From positions 3,404,165 to 3,468,164 of the forward strand of contig CAJFCJ010000005.1 in NCBI GenBank assembly GCA_904063045.1: DNA of 64,000 bases, read 5' to 3'. Positions 28,526 through 40,005 of this stretch are shown here, piece after piece; positions within the stretch are counted from its first letter, which is position 1, and every line of letters begins with the position of its first letter. The translations under genes were made by a program, and so were the position numbers. This stretch comes from Dimorphilus gyrociliatus. Its lineage: Eukaryota > Annelida > Polychaeta > Dinophilidae. Below the pieces are notes generated by a model. That model was not told where the DNA came from. It made no database searches and saw only the letters and a program-made list of their open reading frames with translations.

Positions 28526-31494
28526 GAAGTATATATAAGTGTATACATATATTTTTTCTCTTCCCTTCTCTTCAAATTCAAAAATAAAATCAATGTTTTA
28601 GAACTTTGTCTCTCAAGTGTTCGAGTTTTATTATTTGTTCGATTTGTAAATATCAATAGGATATTAATGATCTAAGTTTACTTTCGAATTTTATCCTGTT
28701 CCTCTCTATTTTTCCTTTTATCTTCCTCCTTATTATTAATTTTATTTAATTTGAATTGTTTTTGGTTATTTTTTTTGTTTGTAAAAAAAATCCTTATCCT
28801 TCTCCTCATCCAGAAAAAAGAAAAAGTAAGTGAATACTTACTACAACAAACGTCAATGAATGCCTTCCATGAACGATATCAACAACAACGATAATAAAAT
28901 AGAAAGCACGAATAAAAAGTACCCTTATAAGAAGAGAATTTTAAAGCCCATAATTCATAGTTTAACTACACATAGACATTTATACTATTTCAACTGATGT
29001 AATTGTTTTTAATTGTATAATAAAATAAAAAAAGATTTTTATCTTTTTTTTTTAATTCTATTGTTTGAAATGAAAAAATTAAAAAAAAAAGGTTCAATTT
29101 ATATGCTTTTTTCATTTTTCTCTTTTTACTTTTTAAGATAAGAAATTAGGTGTTTTTATAATAAAAAAACACAAAAATAAAATACACGTTTGTTTGTAAA
29201 ATATTTGTTTTCATTTGGATGTTTGTTTGATTCTTTCGAATTAATCGTACCTCACTCTGATAAGTGTTTTGATCGTTGTCGTCAGAGACGTTGCCGTTTT
29301 CGCTGTTATCGTCAAAACTCCGTAAATAGTCTACAAGAATGATAGACGATTGTTGAGGAGACGATAAGCACATCGGAGATGACCACATTTGCTGTACAGA
29401 CGCTTTCCTAGCCTGCGCCACGAGATTTTGGGAAAAAAAAACAAAACATATTTCTTTTTCAGATTTGGAATCTATACAGAGATATTCGTTCCCTCTTTAG
29501 CCCAGATGAAAAAAAAAAGAAACTTTTTCCATTTACCCCAACAAGCACATCGAAAAAGACAAAACAACAATGCTCCCTATATTAATTAATATTAATAGAT
29601 ACTTATAGTGAAAGAGAGATTTATGTTAATTGTTTGTTTAATAATATAATATTACCGTGTGCCAGAAAGAGATAGTGTACATGAGTTAGTATTCTAAGAT
29701 TCATACAATTTATACAGAATTTTCTGTACAGAAACATTTTATATATATATATTATTTTAATATATATATATAGACTGTTTATGTACATAATAGACTGAAT
29801 ATATTGTATGTAATTAAGAGAGGATAAGCGAATCTATTGAAAATGAAAATTATATAATACGACTAATTCTACATGCAATGAATCTATAGCCTTCATGCGA
29901 AAAAGATAAAGCATCGCCTACGGAGAAATGAATGAATTTTTTTTTTTTTGGAGGGTACGAAATTATCTAGGTAGCCAAGTGTTTTGATAATTTGAACAAC
30001 GTGGACACTCACTGCCGTTAAATCTTGAACAAGCGATACAGAAGGAGTTTGATTATTTTCCTTCTGATCGTCATCATCGTCATCATCATCGTCGTCATCG
30101 TCTTCGTCTCCTTCATCACCTTCCTCGTATTCATTAATTCTCGCTTCGTTTTCTTCGACAAACTCATTGTTTCGTAATACAATACCGTCACTTAAATCGC
30201 TAGTTAATGATTCACTAGGGACAATGGAATTCAATTGAACAGGCTCAGCCTCATTAGCTGGCTGATTTTCGAATAAATTTTCAGAATTATCTGACGGTGT
30301 AGGCTCGCAAACTTGCTCAACTCTTTCGTGAGCTTCTATAACCTCTTCTTGAACAGTAAAACTTTGATCAGCCTCTTTCTCAATCAGTAAATTGTTGTCT
30401 ACTGTAACTAAATCTTGTTCTTTGATAGGAACATCTTGTTCTTTGATTACATTAATTTCCTCTTCTTCAATCTTTTCAGCACCGAACTCATTTTGATTAA
30501 ATAAATCTGGCTTTTGATCTTGAACGCATTCAACCTCTCTCTCTGGTGATAATTTTTCCCTACTTTCTTCCAAGGCTTCATTTACGAAATCGTTAGCGAA
30601 TTTTTCTACATCGTTCCTATATTTCCATTCGTCTTCAATCTTAGTATCGGGCTATTTTTACGGAAAAACGCATGCAAATAAATGCAAGCGAAAATTATGC
30701 ACTTGATTTAGGTCAAATAATGCTTATATTTCGAGATAATTCCGCGCAGTGAAATAAAAAATCTCCTCTAAAATACGAGAAAAAGCATAAAATATTGCTA
30801 GCAAACCTTTGAATCGAAGTCAAGTAGATCGTCGAATTCCTTATTTGTTGAATCATTCATATCCGTATGAGAAGTTCCGTTTAATTTTGTAGCCTAATTG
30901 AATAAAATATCAATATAGTATGTATATGTTGTATTTAGCGGTGTAGGAATGTAAATCAAAAGATATAAAATAATCTATCAGTAAAAAAAAAATCACATAA
31001 AAATGAGTTAGAGAGGTTAATATAGGTGCTAGTACCTTTGAATATAGCATACGACTAATCAAACCAACAACAAATATATCCATTACACGTTTTAAATCGT
31101 ATATAAAAAGGATAAAAAAAATTTTTTTTCGTGATCGAATCCGATCGTATAAACGATTTGAACAAATTCCGAAAAAGGCCTACATTACCATTTGTATAAA
31201 AGAAATATATTAAGAGAGAAAAAAAATATAACTAAAAATGTGTCTTATCACAACGAGTGCAAAGGTTATATATAATATAAAAAAAAATCATAATTATATG
31301 GCATCAATCATTGACTTATTGCTTAACATAAAAATTGATCCATATCTATGTCTTTTACTTTCTATTCTTTATATATATATATATTTATTTATTTATTATT
31401 CATTCATTTTTACCATAGTATTTTCGGTGGGAGATGACGATGATCCTAAATCTAAGAGAAGATCCACATTAGAACTTTGTATGTTATCCGACAT
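22616..31494 (-). CDS. Alternatively spliced EPLIN-type LIM-domain protein
   Basis: Exons in transcript order: 31414-31494 (ATG), 30807-30893, 30013-30651, 29251-29412, 27355-27424 (frame-shifting, uncertain), 26502-26735, 25055-25153, LIM exon 24232-24466, coil exon 23895-23995 (stop), and a further pair 23008-23598 and 22616-22852 (stop). Another terminal exon lies at 26143-26355. The N-terminal half is acidic, with LLLDLG and LLDFD motifs and a run of 12 Asp. The LIM domain (TCFSCSKRVYPVE...FHKQCFRCTVC...YCKPHYREIF...KGKY) has all zinc ligands and is closest in pattern to LIMA1/EPLIN and Xin. The 3' exons carry short repeated SLLSxW-type motifs. An actin-associated scaffold is the likely role. 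Exon phases allow a LIM isoform of about 545 residues and LIM-less forms. The exact transcripts are unproven. Confidence 0.7.
22930..23000. repeat. Tetranucleotide repeats (TTAA)n and (AAAT)n
   Basis: Adjacent short tandem repeats in an intron of the LIM gene, next to the donor of the 23008-23598 exon. Confidence 0.8.
23895..23995 (-). CDS. Terminal coiled-coil exon of the LIM gene
   Basis: After the LIM exon (phase 1) this exon reads EKNIELNSQIAELEKDVEKF, then SIEIESILNNGIN and stop. Its heptad pattern of hydrophobic residues predicts a short coiled coil. The acceptor follows an A run. Splicing out at 23905 into a downstream exon does not keep frame, so I treat it as a 3' end. Confidence 0.55.
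26143..26355 (-). CDS. Alternative terminal exon of the LIM gene
   Basis: Seventy codons open in the phase delivered by the exon at 26502-26735. It encodes SIDSRIANWNTKREED and later NFSSLLSNWRRTSP, ending GNNYC and stop. The composition matches the other exons of this gene. The acceptor is again A-rich. Confidence 0.5.
   Translation of the reverse strand, partial: DVIEDGPSIDSRIANWNTKREEDAKTDLNRNDVKPSPNFSSLLSNWRRTSPNTVRLSFRGMGTFKGNNYC
27511..27872. repeat. (AT)n microsatellites in a LIM-gene intron
   Basis: Two (TA)n tracts, at about 27511-27541 and 27842-27872, in the intron between exons 29251-29412 and 27355-27424. The open frames over them are repeat translations. Confidence 0.8.
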
Positions 31495-31926
31495 TCTTTC
31501 TGTTAAAGCATTAGATGAAGAGAAAGAGAATTAGAAATTTAAATAATAGTAACATAAAGAAAATACAAAAAAAGATTTAGTTAATTATTAAATTTTTCAA
31601 AGTACATTTACATTAAAGCTGATAAAATAAATTCGAAACCTATACTATAAATAAGCCTAAATAGCTAATATACAGTAAAAAGAATATAGAGATAGTATGT
31701 AGCCTTTCTAATAGATTATTAAAATAAACAAATAAGTCTTCTTATAGAATTCATCTTCCTTTATAAAAAAAGTTGTTTAAAAAAAAAAAATACCTTTATC
31801 GTACGATATTACAACGAACCACGACAGTAATAGTATACGTGTTTATGCGTATACGCATTATTGTATATAACTGTACACAAATACATTTATAGAATATAAA
31901 TGTGTCGGTATAAATTAACATTGTAT

Positions 31927-31974
<48 letters not shown>

Positions 31975-33861
31975 CTGTATATATATATATACGGCGCCAT
32001 TCGTTTTAGACCATTTATAACGATAAAAACTACAAAGAATACGAAAGATAGATAGATAGCAAATAGGTAAAAGAAGAGTTGGAGAGAAATAGAAAAATAA
32101 AAAAATCTCAATTAATGTTTACACTATTCTTTCATTTTTATCGAAGAGAGAGAGAGAGAGAGAGAAAAAAAGCAGGCCGGCGTTTTATAATCAATTTAAT
32201 CTTGAATATTTACCGCTCTAAAATACTTTATCGTGATACAAATCTTCATCTTATACCTATGCTATAACTTTATATAAATATATTTATTTTTATGAAAGAG
32301 AAAAATAAACGCCCAATAGACAAAGCAGACGCCATTTTGAGGGGCGTCACATTAAGTTATTTCAAACTGAATTTTTAGCTCTAGTGAATAGCCTTATTTG
32401 CTATTTAAAGTTAAATTGTTGAAAATTGGTTGAACGATTTCGGTAATTGACTACAACAGCGGTTGTTTAAAAAACGTTTAATCAATACCGCTTACCAATA
32501 ACATCAATCGGCACTCAACAGCAAAGCGTCGCCGGACCGTCTGCAAATTTTGACGCTCGAGATGGGAATACTGCACCACACTTAGTCACCGAAGGATTAT
32601 ATAAAATCTTATGTACTCAAACAAACACTTGCTAATCCTGAGTCATTAATGACACCAGGCGTTTATTTAACATAATTTTTTACTTACATATATATTGTTC
32701 CTTGCAGCAAGCTAACTGTATTAAAGAAGCGCTTTGATTGAATACCCTGCATTCAATAACTGGCCAATCCGTATATAAAATATCTATTGTAAACCTGTTC
32801 GACCAATCACGAGCTAACTAAGCCGGTGGGCGTTCTTTCCATATGAAAGTTTGATAAGAAAATCTATACTATGTTCAAACCAATTAATAATATTTTCTTT
32901 ATTCATCTTTAAGATAAATAAATTTGTATTTAAAATAATATTCAAGAAAATATTTTAATAATATGTTTATTATTTACTTTATGTTAAATATCTCTTTATT
33001 ATCTATGTCTCCTTTTTTTCCAGAAATTAGTCAACAACAAGATTAACAAAATATCTTACCGGTTTTCACGTTTTTTTTTTTTTTAAATTAAAGGTTTATT
33101 TTTCAACGGTTATTTTGTTTTTCTCCTCTCTCTTACTCTCTTAATAAATACACATTCTAGCAATATAAAATCAACAGGTCCTATCTTTTAGTATATTTTT
33201 AGTAATATAATCGTTTCAACTTACAAGTTCTATAAAGAAGTGGGAACTGTTCACTTGTCGCTTCAATCAATAATTCTCAGACAACGTTTGACGCCATCTA
33301 ACGACTCTTTTCATATTGAGTAGCTCGTCCAAAAACGACGATTTAACCTCTTCATTATAAACCAATAGAAATATGATCAAAAGCGTTATGCATTTTAAAT
33401 GCATACAATGGAATATAGAATGAACGTTTAAATTTCAATTAATGCTAAATATAGTTGGCCTAATACAAATAGCGCATTTCTAAAACCAGTAAAAAATCCC
33501 CATATATGTTTTATTTCTATACCGTACAGTATTCTGTTATAAAATTTTAAAAATTACTACTCACAATTACGAGCTTTTGACAGTAAAACTCGCTTCCGTA
33601 ACCTGCCCAACTGTGAAAAGCAAACTAACCGTCTGCTTGCGGAAAACGAATATTATTCGCTTACTGATATTTAACGATGTCCCGTAACTTGGCAATTATG
33701 TTATTATATTTCCCGCCAAATAAAGTACTTTTTATCTATGGGTTAAAAAGACTATTGCCAAAGTTATTTTTATAGATTTATTAATAAATATACAATAAAT
33801 CATTATATAGGACTAGTCTACAAGCGATAAGTTAATATTTTTATTTGCATTTTCTAAGTCT
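31495..33861. other. Region upstream of the LIM gene
   Basis: Holds (AT)n at about 31928-31990, a GA tract at 32144-32165, and no coding frame. Positions 32330-33350 are less AT-rich and probably contain the LIM gene promoter and 5' UTR. An E2F-like TTTCCCGCCAAA is at 33709-33720, just past the VSP stop codon. Confidence 0.55.
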
Positions 33862-35899
33862 CTAAATTTCTTGTGTTATTTGTATATGATCTTCTGCAGT
33901 TGGTTCTTTATTTGCTGAATGAATGAAGCTTTGTTCTGTTTTCGGTCGCCGTTTAAAGCATATTTGAACAGCAAAGTCAGAACCGAATACTTTGTGTTTA
34001 ATATCTTTATGAGGATTATCCAGCACGTCTTTATTCAAAGTCGTTACGCTGTTATAACGGTTAATTATAGGTAAAATATAAATCAAATAAAAAGTTTGTG
34101 TACCTTGTCTCGTCAACAAACGAGGTATTCAACCAAAAATAAAAAGCACAATCATCGTAACCTTTCGGGACTTTTTCCTATTAAATCATTCATGTCAAAA
34201 CGGAATAAAAGCTCTTTAAACACAAATAAACAATAGCGATACGTTTTTGAACTTACACTGGAAGAAAAAAACATAAATTTTACATCGTCCTCTAAAATAG
34301 GACAATCTTCGCCTATTTCAATGCAATAATCTTTCCTATCTTCCGATAGCCGACTCTATATAAAAGTATACTACTTAAAATTCATTTAATTCAATAAATT
34401 AGCATATTTCACCATACTTTACAATTACTCTCCACCGATGGATTAAATTCAAATATATAATTATTCGTATAAATCTTTCCCGAAAGGTCAGTACCGTCCA
34501 TTTGACCAAAAGTATATATATTCTTTATAATTATCTTATCAAGTATTAATTGTTTATGATTTGGTAATTGGGAATTAAATAATTTTTTCATGGTAGCATA
34601 GTATCCAACATAACGTGATTGGGATGGGGTTTCTACTCCTTGAAATTTTGAGCCAACAGTTCTATCTGTTCTTCTCTCACCAAACCAGTTTAGAGCTTCT
34701 TCGGCATCGTCATACTCTCCACTGGCTATCAACCATATACAAACCATTGTACCAGTTCGACCTTTGCCTCCTCGACAGTGCACAGCTAATACGTTTTCTT
34801 CATCAGCTTTCATCCAGTCGTCAACGTCTTTCACAAATTTAACAGCCTCGGCTAATTTTGGAACGTTATGGTCATCTATAAAAATACGTTCTACTCTATT
34901 ATCGAATTTCGATTCATCGTAACCCTTTTCGCTGCATAGATTGTATATCTTAAAATGCCCATCGTGCTTTTGCTTAAAGAATTTTGAAACATCCTCAATA
35001 TCATTCCTATACAAAGCAGTAACACCAGTTGACGGAAAAGACATTGCTATTAACCTCTCTGTTTAGATCATAAAAAGTAATTAATCAGGCTAAAATTTAA
35101 ATTAAAATGCTCAATCAACTTGTTACATAGCATAAATCCAAATTATAACCATCCTCCACAAAACGCCTCTTATTTTGAGACACAGCAAGTCTTGCCGAAT
35201 TGACCGTTTCCCTCTTTTCTATATAGAATCTTATAATTGACAAAATCCTAAGGCCTCTAACAACTCGAAGGATCATAACAATCCTACGTACGAGAAAAAA
35301 GGGCAAATATCGATAAGTAAGGGAATATATATCAATGAATGATTCATTTAATTAACTTACCTAAAGTAAGAAACAACATTAGTATACGAAACAACTAATA
35401 TGCTAATAAAGTTTATAATAAAAGTAATAATAATAACAAACATATCGAATATGTTTAATTTACTATTAAAGAATTCCGCTCTATAAGTAAAGAAAATATT
35501 ATGAATTGTTTACATCACTAATAACTAATAGTTATTATTTTATCTCACCTTTTTATATAGATTCTAAGAATTAACTCAATCACAAATATTGAAGATATTA
35601 CCATAGATATAATATCGGCAGGATGAAGATGTAATGAATTTTTTGTCAAATCAATTATGATGACAATAAAATCTATGAGAATGAGGATAATTATTGCCAC
35701 TCTGAAAGCTAAATGATCGAATATCCTTTCTAGTATGATTCTATATTTCCTAAGAAAAAGAGATGAATTATATTGAAATTGATTAAAATGTGACACGAAT
35801 TATATAACAATACTCTGATCGAGTTGCTGGAGCTGCATATCGATCGCCCCCGGGTAATACTTCGACAATATCTTCAGCCTGATTCCCTTCCATTTCCAT
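33862..35899 (-). CDS. TPTE: Voltage-sensitive phosphoinositide phosphatase (TPTE/Ci-VSP family)
   Basis: Eight exons: 35814-35899, 35549-35749, 35361-35480, 35120-35283, 34418-35058, 34257-34355, 34104-34177, 33862-34048 (523 residues). Four membrane segments form a voltage sensor: S1 ([16 protein letters not shown]), S2 ([16 protein letters not shown]), S3 ([15 protein letters not shown]) and S4 ([19 protein letters not shown]). A linker ([20 protein letters not shown]) leads to a PTEN-like phosphatase with active site [10 protein letters not shown] and gating-loop region [10 protein letters not shown]...[14 protein letters not shown]2 domain ends the protein ([24 protein letters not shown]). 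Gly, not Ala, after C-R matches VSPs over PTEN. It should couple membrane depolarisation to PI(4,5)P2 dephosphorylation. Confidence 0.96.
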
Positions 35900-37178
35900 A
35901 TCTTCCTTTTTACCGTTAATTGTTTTCTGTTTAGTGTTAATTAAACAAAGAAATGTTTTTTAATATTTTCCACTGATATTTTGACCTCGGAAAAATGATT
36001 AATGGAGAAATCCCTTTTCATTAAAGCAACATTAAAAAATCCCAAAATTATTGGCAAAAGTAGGGATTATATTTAACAAAACTGAAATAAATAGTTCTAA
36101 ATTCGAAAGAATACTAGAAGGTTAGAATCAGTATTGAAATCGCAAGAGGGTTACTGGTAGTAGTTCAATACAATATTTAATATAGATCTTTACTCTGTTG
36201 AGGTATTTTTAATTCTAATTGGTATATCGAATTTTGGCAAGGAAAATTTCCCAGGTTTTCGATAATTAATTAGGAGTTTAGAAGATAGGTCTTCTGTATC
36301 TATTATCTATCTTTCATAAACCACTCTATCCAATCTTTATAGACAAGTACAGCACACCAATAACATATTATATTCTTGATTAATCTAATCCACTTTGACT
36401 ATACTTTTAGACTGTTAGAATTCTTTAAAAAATATATTTATGGAAATTATTATGGTACAGATATTAACACGCTTCTTTTAATATAAAAACTGACCTACTT
36501 GCGTTTTATTTGATAAAAACTGTAGCGGAAAAAACACATACGCCCCATAATTAAAAATAATTAATTGTTTTCATCGCTTGTTCCTATTTACTTTACATAC
36601 GCAGTACATAAGTCTATTTGATTAGTTTTTATACATACAAACTATATCACTTTTAACTACTAAAAGCCTAAAGTTCAATGATATTTTATGAATAATTAAT
36701 AACTATAATTACATTTTAGTGGGCGGTAACCGTTTGTAAAGCTTTTTTATGTCAGAAGTTTCATCTTATTTATTCTCTTTAACCTTATTAGAATAAGAAA
36801 ATCGTTTTTTTTTTATTTATATATATATATACATGGATAATATATATATATATCTGTATAAACATCTTTTCTTTACTTACATTTTCCATTATTTTTATAT
36901 CTGTTTTTTAAATAATCCGTATTTCAAATGGATAAGTTATTATCAGGAAAAAAAGAACTCTATGTTGATTATCACGCCATCTATTATGCCACTGATAAGA
37001 TCAATTCCGTTCTAAGCGATTTATCTTTATTTTTTATTCTTAATTGATCATTTTATATAATTTATAAAATTATTTAAATAAGAATGGTACCTTTCGTTTT
37101 TTACGATAAAATACAAATATTTATTTTATTTATGTTTTTGAACTTTACAAAAATGTTTATTTGTTTGGTTTTTTTTTT
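35900..37178. other. Intergenic between VSP and POMP
   Basis: AT-rich with an (AT)n tract at about 36820-36855. It contains the VSP upstream region and the POMP 3' flank. No gene seen. Confidence 0.65.
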
Positions 37179-37917
37179 TTACAATAATCCTAGCCTCTTT
37201 TCAACAAGAATATGAGGGTTTCCAGCACTTTCTGGTTCAGTATTTAAAATATCATCAAAATCGATAGTTTCATCTGATCCTGTTGGGAGTTAATTTCATT
37301 TTATCAGTGATAATAGAAAAAAAGGAAAACTTGTATCACGCCATTCTTACCATTTAACGTTTGCATCATAACGTTGCTAGACCTCATGCAAGGTAATCTT
37401 CCTACTTTTGAAGCAAATTTGCGTTCCATTGTCAACTTTAGGGGAGCGCTAATCCCTTGGGTATTTCTCAGCATAGCCATGTTCAAATCAAATTGGTTCT
37501 TATCCCAAAGCTTTTCTGATTCCTCTAAGGGATGGCGTTGCATCAAGCCAGATTTAACGGAGGCACTAAAGTAGCTAAAGGTAATTATATTGCTCTGAGG
37601 AAAGTGTTTATTTTACCTTCCAAACATGCGATCAGGCAACTCATATTCATTTTTGCTGATTCCAGTAGGTTCAGCTATCTTCTGATCGTTAGATCTTGGG
37701 CGAATAGAAGGATATCCAAGACTCTAGTTATACAATGATTCAATAAAAACGCATATTTTCGCTCAAAAATATTTTTTTCGCTAAAATAAGTGATACGTAT
37801 AAAGTATTCACAATTTAAAAAGCTCCTATTAATTAGCGGTATTTAATTTAAAATTATTACAGCGATTAAATTTAATTAAAAACTACGTATAGAATAAATG
37901 AAAAAGAGTTTTACCAT
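37179..37917 (-). CDS. POMP: Proteasome maturation protein
   Basis: Four exons: 37915-37917 (ATG only), 37617-37723, 37351-37565 and 37179-37279, giving 141 residues, the same as human POMP. Family landmarks are HPLEESEKLWDKNQFDLNMA, then MLRNTQGISAPLKLTMERKF and RLPCMRSSNVMM, ending ETIDFDDILNTE and the C-terminal LVEKRLGLL. It chaperones assembly of the 20S proteasome beta ring and is degraded on maturation. The first coding exon contributes only the initiator codon, followed at once by the donor GTAAAA; the second exon then begins SLGYPSIRPRS. That start is inferred, because no other in-frame ATG before the conserved core fits. It is head-to-head with ANKLE2. Confidence 0.93.
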
Positions 37918-38093
37918 TTTTCTGGTCAGAGATTGTTTACGATAACCGGTAATGCGCATGCGTCAAAAATGAATAGTGTTCCTTTTTTTAACATATTTAC
38001 CAGTTTTCCCCATGATTCTGGACCGACTTGGTCGGTAAAATCTAATAACACGACTTATCTACTTTGTTTTCATTATATTTTTCGTACTTGATT
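37918..38093. promoter_or_regulatory. Bidirectional POMP/ANKLE2 promoter with NRF1-like site
   Basis: Only 176 bp separate the two ATGs. TGCGCATGCG at 37953-37962 fits the NRF1 core, and ACCGAC-TTG-GTCGGT at 38022-38036 is a perfect dyad. The motif calls are by eye. Confidence 0.5.
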
Positions 38094-40005
38094 ATGGATG
38101 AAATATTAAGTCGGCTTGAAGATATATCCGATACCGATCTACGAGCTGAACTACAGAAGTACGGAGTTGTTATTGGACCCATTTTAAAGTCAACAAGAAA
38201 TTTATACCTTAAAAAATTAACCAAGTTTAAAGCTAGAGAACAAGGTTTGGTTATTGAAGAAGCTCCAGTTGTTACCGATCCACCTGAAACGGACTTAGAA
38301 GTAGCAGATTTTAAAAAACCTGCGAATAATTTTAAGGAATCCGTTACATTAGCCAATTCAAATGGTTCTTCAGATAAAATTTACTATGCTGTCTCCCAGC
38401 CACCCAAAAAAAGCCCATACAGTAATGGCCTGGAAAATTGGATATTCACCGATCAATTATCAGCGTGCAGGGCCGCTAAAAGTGTGCCTGGTGCCCGCTT
38501 TAAAAACTTTTCGTCGTATGCAGATGCTTTAGAATTTGCGTCCACTCCTGCGCCCCTTCCAAACACCTTAATGAGAGGCGATGAACCGAAGCCAGCAAAC
38601 GACTTACCTAGTTTAAGGAAACAAGACCTCAATAAGTTACGCCACTTGATCGAACAAGACAAATACGATGAATTTGAAGACACCATTAGGAGTAATGCTA
38701 AATATCTTGTTAATTCAGCTAATGACTTACCAACCATTCTTAAAGAAGGAGTTCGTTATAATGCGCTTCATGTTTGCGCTACACATAACAGAGACGCTTT
38801 TGCGAAATTAATAATTAAGTTAATCAAGGACAAAACCCTGATGAAAGAGATGTACTCAAGTAGTGACGATGATCTAATAACTGATAAAACAGATATCTTA
38901 CTACACTCTTATATAAATGGTTGCGACGGTATTCGCGGTGATACTCCATTACATCTCTCAGCCCGACTAAATCATTGGCAAATTGCTAAAGTAATACTGC
39001 AGGAACCTATTTTGGAGAGAAACCGTGTAAATAAAGAAAAAGAAAAAGTAGAAGATGTTATAGGTGATCGTGTAAAAACTAGTCGAGAAGATAAAGAAAA
39101 GTTTATGAAACTGCTTCGTGATTGTTATTATGTACCAATTTTGAGAGCAGAAGATTTCTCATCACCGCCTCAAATTGGTGAAGCCGTTCAAACTCCTCCT
39201 AGAACTGCTAAAATTGGTCAGAATTCTTCACCTTTACGAGTTCATGCTCTTGCAGGACCAATGAGTGCAGAAGATGCCTCAAATTTTAAAAAAATTTGTA
39301 CTTCCCCAATGAAGAGGGCAATTAGATGTCGAGATTTAGAAAAAGGTATGGAAAAAGTTGGACGTTCTGCAGCAAAAGATATGAAAATAGGTTTCTCAGA
39401 GTATTGGGAATTTTTAGACGATTTTGCTGATTTTAGCACAATAGAAGGTCTCCAAAAATTAGAGGATTTTTTGTCCGTCAAATACGATTACGCCGACGAT
39501 ATTGGCGATATTACAAAACAATTAGAAAGTTTAATATTAAATTCTCCAAAATCTACTAAGCAAGCTGACGAAGTCAATGAAGAGGTCTTTCACGATGCCC
39601 AATGTTGTGGTATGTGTAACGAGTGCACAGTAAATGGTGACTCTTTTATTGAAGATCTAGAATCGGAGCCTGTCTTTCTAACCGGGTAAAAAAAGATCAC
39701 ATTTGTATCTTCTCAGATTAACAGTTTCTATCATATTGACTTTATCAAGTAAAACTAATGTTACTTTTTTTTTAAATCAACACAGATTGAATGCTACAAA
39801 ACTTGATGCTGAAGTCTTTCAAGCAGTCGAAGAAGCTGGAAAAGATAAAATTGACTTGAAAACCTTTCCCAAAGTTGCTTTATGGAGAAAGAATGTGTTA
39901 CATCACAACCAATACGAGAAAATGTCAGATTGGTCCAGTCCTAAACCTAAATCATTTCAAATAAGAAGAACTGAATTGAATCCTATTTTTCCAGATATTT
40001 ATTAA
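38094..40005 (+). CDS. ANKLE2: Ankyrin repeat and LEM domain protein 2
   Basis: Two exons, 38094-39685 and 39786-40005 (603 residues). It starts with a LEM domain (MDEILSRLEDISDTDLRAEL, then QKYGVVIGPILKSTRNLYLK). A module typical of ANKLE2 follows (IYYAVSQPP...ARFKNFSSYADALEFAS). Ankyrin repeats come next (YNALHVCATHNRDAFAKLII; GDTPLHLSARLNHWQIAKVI), then a long tail with KIGFSEYWEFLDDFADF. Human ANKLE2 (938 residues) has an N-terminal membrane segment before the LEM; here the LEM is at the start. An in-frame ATG at 38064 adds only ten residues (MFSLYFSYLI). The protein works at the nuclear envelope and ER in reassembly after mitosis, through BAF and PP2A. Confidence 0.93.

Noticed and set aside
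31238..31534. Plus-strand frame ending DILSVKALDEEKEN
   Set aside because: The minus strand carries a good start exon (ATG 31494, donor at 31413) that matches the neighbouring acidic exons; the plus reading is antisense.
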